NCBI GenBank assembly: GCA_021791135.1
Contig: JAJYXD010000039.1
Span: forward strand, 1-9,775
DNA from: a bacterium
Lineage (GTDB): Bacteria; Patescibacteriota; Minisyncoccia; UBA6257; GWB1-50-10
Reading direction: 5' to 3'
Length of the DNA: 9,775 bases
In this document: positions 6,366 to 9,775 of the stretch, one piece after another
Layout of the letters: each line of letters opens with the position of its first letter
How positions within the stretch are numbered: the first letter of the stretch is position 1
Program-made: the position numbers and the translations under genes
Notes under the pieces: generated by a model
Seen by the model: the letters and a program-made list of their open reading frames with translations, nothing else
What the model was told of the DNA's origin: nothing
The model's database searches: none

Positions 6366-6492
6366 TTCATCCCGTTAGAGACATTGCAATTCAAGATAAT
6401 GACTATCGCAAAAACAAAATCTCCTCAACCCCCGGTTCATTATAAAAGTAACGGATGTGCCCGCAAGCACATCCTGTCTCTAACGGGATGAA
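6366..6492. repeat. 127-bp palindromic element of the CCCGTTAGA family spanning the metG start
   Basis: Outer arms TTCATCCCGTTAGAGACA (6366-6383) and TGTCTCTAACGGGATGAA (6475-6492) form a perfect 18-bp inverted repeat. Immediately inside the right arm is a second hairpin, GGATGTGC/GCACATCC (6453-6460 and 6467-6474, 6-nt loop), the same placement as the 10-bp inner hairpin of the glyS element. The remaining 69 nt (6384-6452) are AT-rich with only weak pairing. The element begins directly after the permease stop codon and ends in metG codon 2, so it makes up the whole intergenic region and supplies the metG ATG. Confidence 0.82.
6441..6446 (+). promoter_or_regulatory. Possible -10 box for metG inside the palindromic element
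   Basis: TATAAA ends 8 nt before an ATG at 6455 that is in frame with metG. The predicted transcript start near 6453 would make the 6455 start almost leaderless, matching the other promoters here. No good -35 hexamer is found 16-18 nt upstream. Confidence 0.3.
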
Positions 6493-7954
6493 AAAAAAGT
6501 TCTACATTACCACCACGCTGCCGTACGTGAATGCGCCGCCGCATATCGGATTTGCGCTCGAAATTGTCCAGGCGGACGTGATCGCGCGCTACCATAAAGA
6601 ACTTCTCGGCGAGGAGATGTTTTTTAACACGGGGACCGACGAACATGGTTTGAAGATTTATGAGAAAGCGCTCGAGGAAAAAAAGGATCCTCAGGTCTAC
6701 GCGGATGAAAATGCGGCAAAGTTCGGTATTCTTAAAGATGCTCTGAATTTAAGTTACAACAACTTCATTCGTACGACGGATCCGCATCATGTCGCTGCCG
6801 CACAGGAGTTTTGGAAACGGTGCGCCGATCGCGGCGATATCGAGAAAAAGTTGTACAGAACGAAGTACTGTGTGGGATGCGAACTCGAAAAGACCGATTC
6901 GGAGCTTGAGAACGGAAACTGCCCCATTCATCCGAATCTTGAGATTCAATTGATTGAAGAAGAAAACTACTTCTTCAAGTTTTCGAAATATCAGAAACAA
7001 CTTCTCGAACTTTACGGAGCGCATCCGGAGTTTGTGGTTCCTGCATCGCGCCTCGGCGAGATTCGAAAGTTTGTGGAGACGAGACTTCAGGATTTCAGTA
7101 TCTCACGGCTTAGGGAAAAGATGCCGTGGGGAGTGCCGGTGCCGGGAGATCCCGACCATGTAATGTATGTCTGGTTCGATGCGTTGGTAAACTACGTGTC
7201 GGCGCTTGGCTGGCCCCTCGACGCGGCTCAGGGTAAACCCGGAATGTTCGAGAACTTCTGGGGAACGAGAGAACATCCGAATGCGATCCAGATCGCGGGA
7301 AAAGACAATCTGCGTCAGCAGTCGGCGATGTGGCAGGCGATGCTTTGTTCCGCCGGTCTTCCGTTCTCAAGGCAGATCTTGATTCACGGGTTCATCACGA
7401 GCGGAGGGCAGAAGATGTCGAAGAGTCTTGGAAATGTCATCGATCCGCTCGAAATCGTCCGTGAGTACGGGACGGACGCACTTCGCTACTGGCTTCTTCG
7501 CGAGATGCCGACCTTCGAGGACGGGGATTTCACGCTGGAGCGATTCAAGGAGTCTTATAATGCCAGCCTCGCGAACGGTTTGGGAAACCTGGTAAGCAGG
7601 GTGGTAAAAATGGCGTTCGCGAACGGTGTCGAGGCATCGAAGGTTGATATGAAAGACGATCCTGCATTCGATTCGTTTAAAAAATATCTCGACGCCTTCG
7701 AGATAAAAAAAGCCGCCGATTGTATTTGGCAGCGCATCGCGGATGCGGACAAAAGAATAGATGAGACGAAACCGTTCAAACTCGTAAAAGAAAAGCCGGA
7801 AGAAGCGAAAAAAATTCTCACCGAGCTTCTGGAAGAAATACAAATAATCGCATCGATGTTAAAACCGTTTCTGCCGGAGACGAGTGAAAAAATAACGGAA
7901 GCACTAGAGCGCCCCGAATCGATCCAGCCCCTCTTCCCAAGGATTGAAAAATAA
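6488..7954 (+). CDS. metG: Methionyl-tRNA synthetase
   Basis: Class I synthetase that charges tRNA-Met, including initiator tRNA. From the ATG at 6488 the protein has 488 residues and opens MKKKFYITTTLPYVNAPPHIG, as the family does. The HIGH signature reads HIGF (19-22), with the last His replaced. One zinc knuckle is formed by C128/C131/C145/H148 (CVGC...CPIH), the Thermus-like arrangement. YVWFDALVNYVSALGW (227-242) and KMSKS (309-313) are present, followed by the helical anticodon-binding domain. The C-terminal Trbp111/EMAP-like tRNA-binding domain found in longer MetRS is absent. An upstream in-frame ATG at 6455 would add MCPQAHPVSNG, which is encoded by the palindromic element; I prefer 6488 on homology, although promoter spacing favours 6455. 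There is no Shine-Dalgarno site at 6488 (the preceding bases are TCTAACGGG). A hairpin lies directly after the stop. Confidence 0.95.
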   Translation: MKKKFYITTTLPYVNAPPHIGFALEIVQADVIARYHKELLGEEMFFNTGTDEHGLKIYEKALEEKKDPQVYADENAAKFGILKDALNLSYNNFIRTTDPHHVAAAQEFWKRCADRGDIEKKLYRTKYCVGCELEKTDSELENGNCPIHPNLEIQLIEEENYFFKFSKYQKQLLELYGAHPEFVVPASRLGEIRKFVETRLQDFSISRLREKMPWGVPVPGDPDHVMYVWFDALVNYVSALGWPLDAAQGKPGMFENFWGTREHPNAIQIAGKDNLRQQSAMWQAMLCSAGLPFSRQILIHGFITSGGQKMSKSLGNVIDPLEIVREYGTDALRYWLLREMPTFEDGDFTLERFKESYNASLANGLGNLVSRVVKMAFANGVEASKVDMKDDPAFDSFKKYLDAFEIKKAADCIWQRIADADKRIDETKPFKLVKEKPEEAKKILTELLEEIQIIASMLKPFLPETSEKITEALERPESIQPLFPRIEK

Positions 7955-7984
7955 GAGAGGTGGAAAACAAATTTCCACCTTCTC
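7955..7984. terminator. Bidirectional hairpin terminator between metG and the HAD gene
   Basis: AGGTGGAAA (7958-7966) pairs with TTTCCACCT (7972-7980) around a 5-nt loop. GAG (7955-7957) can extend the stem with CTC (7982-7984) across a single bulged T. It starts at the base after the metG stop and ends 5 nt before the stop of the convergent gene. On the minus strand the stem is followed by TTATTTTTC, a good U-rich tail; on the plus strand the tail AATTATTACC is weaker. Confidence 0.75.
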
Positions 7985-7989
7985 AATTA

Positions 7990-8628
7990 TTACCTGTTTT
8001 CGAGGATAATCTTTGCTACCTCCAGCAGGGACGATATTTTTCCTTCTTTCCCGCCAAATGTAGGATTTGCCTCAATAATCTGCTCGTGGGTGTGATATCC
8101 ATTGGAGAAACCGATGGTTATCACTTTTGCTTTTTTCCCCGCAAGAATATCATCTTTCGTATCCCCACCGAAAGCGACCCTTTTCGGCTTAAGATGATGA
8201 TGTTTAATGATCTCGATGAGACTCCTACTCTTATCACGTGAAGAGTAAATTTCGTCAACTTGAAGATGGCTCTGTTTCAATACTCTTCTTATGATGCCGA
8301 TGCGATTACTACTTAGTATCGCCATTTTTATCTCGAATGTCCGGCATATTGCAAAAAGAACGTGTGCCTCATGACGAATTCTGAGTTCGTGCAGGTGTTC
8401 CTTCCGATAACCCCTCTCTATCTCTTGTCTTTCTCGAAATGGAACGAAAATCCCATGCTTCTCATAAAAACCTTCCACCCCGAGAGCGCTAACTTCTTTT
8501 TTGAAGGTTCTTAGAGAAGGTGTTTTTTTCTTGTATTTTCTAAAGACAAGGGTCATCTGTTTGTAGTAAAAGGAATCACTTTCGACGAGAAATCCATCGA
8601 AGTCGAAGAACATGAATTTTATCTTCAC
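7990..8628 (-). CDS. HAD-superfamily hydrolase, phosphoglycolate phosphatase-like
   Basis: A 212-residue protein with the four HAD motifs: motif I FFDFDG (nucleophile D9, general acid D11), motif II as ILSSN (S106/S107), a Lys at about K133 before the LKPKRVAFGG strand, and motif IV GDTKDD (D156/D160) binding Mg2+. The region between motifs I and II (about residues 16-90) is helical, as in C1-cap HADs of the phosphoglycolate phosphatase / beta-phosphoglucomutase type. Substrate unknown. The start is a GTG at 8626-8628. It is preceded on the minus strand by GGAG five bases upstream, one of the few plausible Shine-Dalgarno sites here; an ATG at 8611-8613 is the alternative. Base composition is clearly more AT-rich than that of its neighbours, and it sits in reverse orientation between metG and tatD, which are adjacent in many bacteria. 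This suggests a later insertion. Confidence 0.88.
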   Translation of the reverse strand: MKIKFMFFDFDGFLVESDSFYYKQMTLVFRKYKKKTPSLRTFKKEVSALGVEGFYEKHGIFVPFRERQEIERGYRKEHLHELRIRHEAHVLFAICRTFEIKMAILSSNRIGIIRRVLKQSHLQVDEIYSSRDKSRSLIEIIKHHHLKPKRVAFGGDTKDDILAGKKAKVITIGFSNGYHTHEQIIEANPTFGGKEGKISSLLEVAKIILENR

Positions 8629-8667
8629 GGCAGCTCCGCGTTTATGAGTGAATGTTTAAAAGAACGC

Positions 8668-8695
8668 TTCATATTAAAAAATTTTCGTTTATAAT
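8668..8695 (+). promoter_or_regulatory. Promoter for tatD with consensus -10 box
   Basis: TTCATA (8668-8673), 16-nt spacer and a perfect TATAAT (8690-8695). The predicted transcript start is near 8702, three bases before the ATG at 8705, and no ribosome site is present. The gap 8629-8704 separates divergent genes. The reverse strand of the same AT-rich block contains TATTAT, which could serve the HAD gene. Confidence 0.6.
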
Positions 8696-8704
8696 ACAAG
8701 AGCC

Positions 8705-9565
8705 ATGAATGACAAAAGTTACGAATTTTTCGATGCGCACACCCACGCGAACTTGGCTGCCTTCAAGGACGACTACCGAGAGGTGATACGAAAGACGCTT
8801 GATGTCGGTGGTGGGCTTATTAATGTAGGAACGCAGAAAGATACCTCGCGACGCGCCGTGGAGATCGCGCATGAGTTCCCCGACGGGGTGTATGCAACGA
8901 TCGGACTCCATCCGGTACATACGAGCGCCTCGTTTCACGATGAAGAAGAACTCGGCGGAGGCGACGCCGCGCGGGCGTTTACGAGCCGCGGAGAAGTCTT
9001 CGACTTTGAATACTATAAGAACCTGGCGCTTGATCCGAAGGTAGTGGGCATCGGCGAGTGCGGACTTGACTACTATCGAGTAGAAAGTATTGAGTATCAA
9101 GAAGCAAGGGAAAAGCAAGTTGCGGCGTTTGAGGCCCAGATTAAACTCGCCCATGAGGCAGAGAAACCTCTTATGATTCATTGTCGCGATGCGTTTAAAG
9201 ATTTGGTTGAGATACTTACTACTAGCTACTTACTACTCAATACTCGTAATCCCGGTATCATGCATTTCTTCGCCGGCACAAAAGAAGATGCGGAAGAGTT
9301 GCTCAAGCTCGGATTTTCATTCACCTTTGGCGGCGTTATCACCTTCGTTCGCAGTTACGACGAGGTGATACGAATAATTCCAATCGACAGAATCATGAGT
9401 GAAACCGACGCGCCGTATGTTGCGCCCGCGCCGTACCGGGGAAAACGAAACGAGCCCTTTTATGTACAAGAGGTTGTGAAAAAACTCGCCGAGCTCAAAG
9501 ATGTTTCCGAAGAAGAGATGAGAAGAATCACTGTAGAAAATACGAGAAGGGTCTTCAAAATATAA
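8705..9565 (+). CDS. TatD-family metal-dependent hydrolase / DNase
   Basis: A 286-residue amidohydrolase-fold enzyme of the TatD family (3'-5' exonuclease or DNA-repair nuclease activity in characterised members; YabD/YcfH relatives). Metal ligands are visible in order: HxH at H12/H14 (DAHTHANL), E118 (GIGECGLDYY), H159 (MIHCRD), H187 (GIMHFFAG, where relatives usually have HCFSG) and D235 (SETDAPY). It is longer than the usual 255-265 residues, with extra residues around 78-108 before the GIGE motif. Short DNA repeats lie in two loop regions: TACTTACTACT twice at 9213-9223 and 9227-9237, and an 11-bp inverted repeat at 9086-9096 / 9234-9244. It follows metG in many genomes; here the HAD gene intervenes. 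The start at 8705 fits the -10 box and family length. Confidence 0.93.
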   Translation: MNDKSYEFFDAHTHANLAAFKDDYREVIRKTLDVGGGLINVGTQKDTSRRAVEIAHEFPDGVYATIGLHPVHTSASFHDEEELGGGDAARAFTSRGEVFDFEYYKNLALDPKVVGIGECGLDYYRVESIEYQEAREKQVAAFEAQIKLAHEAEKPLMIHCRDAFKDLVEILTTSYLLLNTRNPGIMHFFAGTKEDAEELLKLGFSFTFGGVITFVRSYDEVIRIIPIDRIMSETDAPYVAPAPYRGKRNEPFYVQEVVKKLAELKDVSEEEMRRITVENTRRVFKI

Positions 9566-9592
9566 AATCCCTAAACCTTACGGGGGATTTTA
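9563..9592 (+). terminator. Hairpin after tatD, possible terminator
   Basis: TAAAATCCC (9563-9571) pairs perfectly with GGGATTTTA (9584-9592) around a 12-nt loop; the left arm overlaps the stop codon of tatD. The U-rich part (ATTTTA) is inside the stem, and the downstream sequence is A-rich, so termination may be inefficient. Confidence 0.5.
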
Positions 9593-9619
9593 AAAAACAA
9601 GGGAATGCCTACGAATTTA

Positions 9620-9648
9620 TTGAGCTAATTCGTGTTTTGAATTATTAT
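9620..9648 (+). promoter_or_regulatory. Promoter for leuS
   Basis: TTGAGC (9620-9625), 17-nt spacer, TATTAT (9643-9648). The predicted transcript start is at about 9655, two bases before the ATG at 9657, so the mRNA would be nearly leaderless. Confidence 0.5.
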
Positions 9649-9656
9649 GAATCGGT

Positions 9657-9775
9657 ATGAAGCGATATAACTTCTCCTCTATAGAAAAGAAATGGAGTGG
9701 GACCTGGAAGGCAAAGAAGATCTACGAGCCAAGTCTCTCATCGGCAAAGAAGCCATTCTACAACCTTATGATGTT
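9657..9775 (+). CDS. leuS: Leucyl-tRNA synthetase, N-terminal fragment (runs off the window)
   Basis: Thirty-nine codons plus two bases are visible. The sequence opens MKRYNFSSIEKKWSGTW and continues to KKPFYNLMM, matching the LeuRS N-terminus in which 'Y(N/D)xxxIExKWQxxW' leads to 'KFYxLxMFPYPSG' just before the HIGH motif, which lies beyond the edge. The enzyme charges tRNA-Leu. An ATG at 9647 is out of frame and hits a stop after seven codons, so 9657 is the start. No Shine-Dalgarno site is visible. Confidence 0.88.
   Translation, partial: MKRYNFSSIEKKWSGTWKAKKIYEPSLSSAKKPFYNLMM

Overview
The window reads as a compact bacterial chromosome segment, most likely from a Candidate Phyla Radiation / Patescibacteria (Parcubacteria-type) genome. 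This is an inference. It rests on very short intergenic gaps, near absence of Shine-Dalgarno sites, promoters placed almost directly on the start codon, a single-chain class II GlyRS, a shortened RecO, and palindromic inserts that read as 'PVRN...ISNG' in protein, a pattern I recall (without a search) from Parcubacteria proteins. The standard bacterial code fits: Trp is TGG, and TGA is the natural stop of the M16 protease gene, where it overlaps the next start codon.

Layout. 1-72: possible 3' tail of an upstream gene. 85-603: recO, followed after 3 nt by one long reading frame (607-2430) for a membrane-anchored protein with tandem Ig-like/DUF11-like domains, interrupted by an in-frame TGA at 1192-1194. 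A GC-rich hairpin closes this unit. 2535-3911: glycyl-tRNA synthetase, carrying an in-frame 70-bp nested palindrome. 3912-4080: non-coding, with three perfect or near-perfect inverted repeats and a promoter. 4081-5352 and 5349-6365: a two-gene operon of an M16 zinc protease and an AI-2E/UPF0118-type permease, overlapping by 4 nt. 6366-6492: a second palindromic element of the same family fills the gap to methionyl-tRNA synthetase (6488-7954) and supplies its start codon. 7990-8628 (minus): an AT-richer HAD-like phosphatase, convergent with metG and divergent from tatD. 8705-9565: TatD-family hydrolase. 9657-9775: the first 39 codons of leucyl-tRNA synthetase.

The content is mainly housekeeping: three aminoacyl-tRNA synthetases, one recombination-repair protein and one TatD nuclease. 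The envelope functions are the M16 protease, the permease and the Ig-like surface protein. The most unusual material is non-coding: a palindromic element family with arms TCCCGTTAGA / TCTAACGGGA that has entered glyS without breaking it and forms the 5' end of metG. There is also a consistent set of promoters that predict leaderless or nearly leaderless mRNAs.
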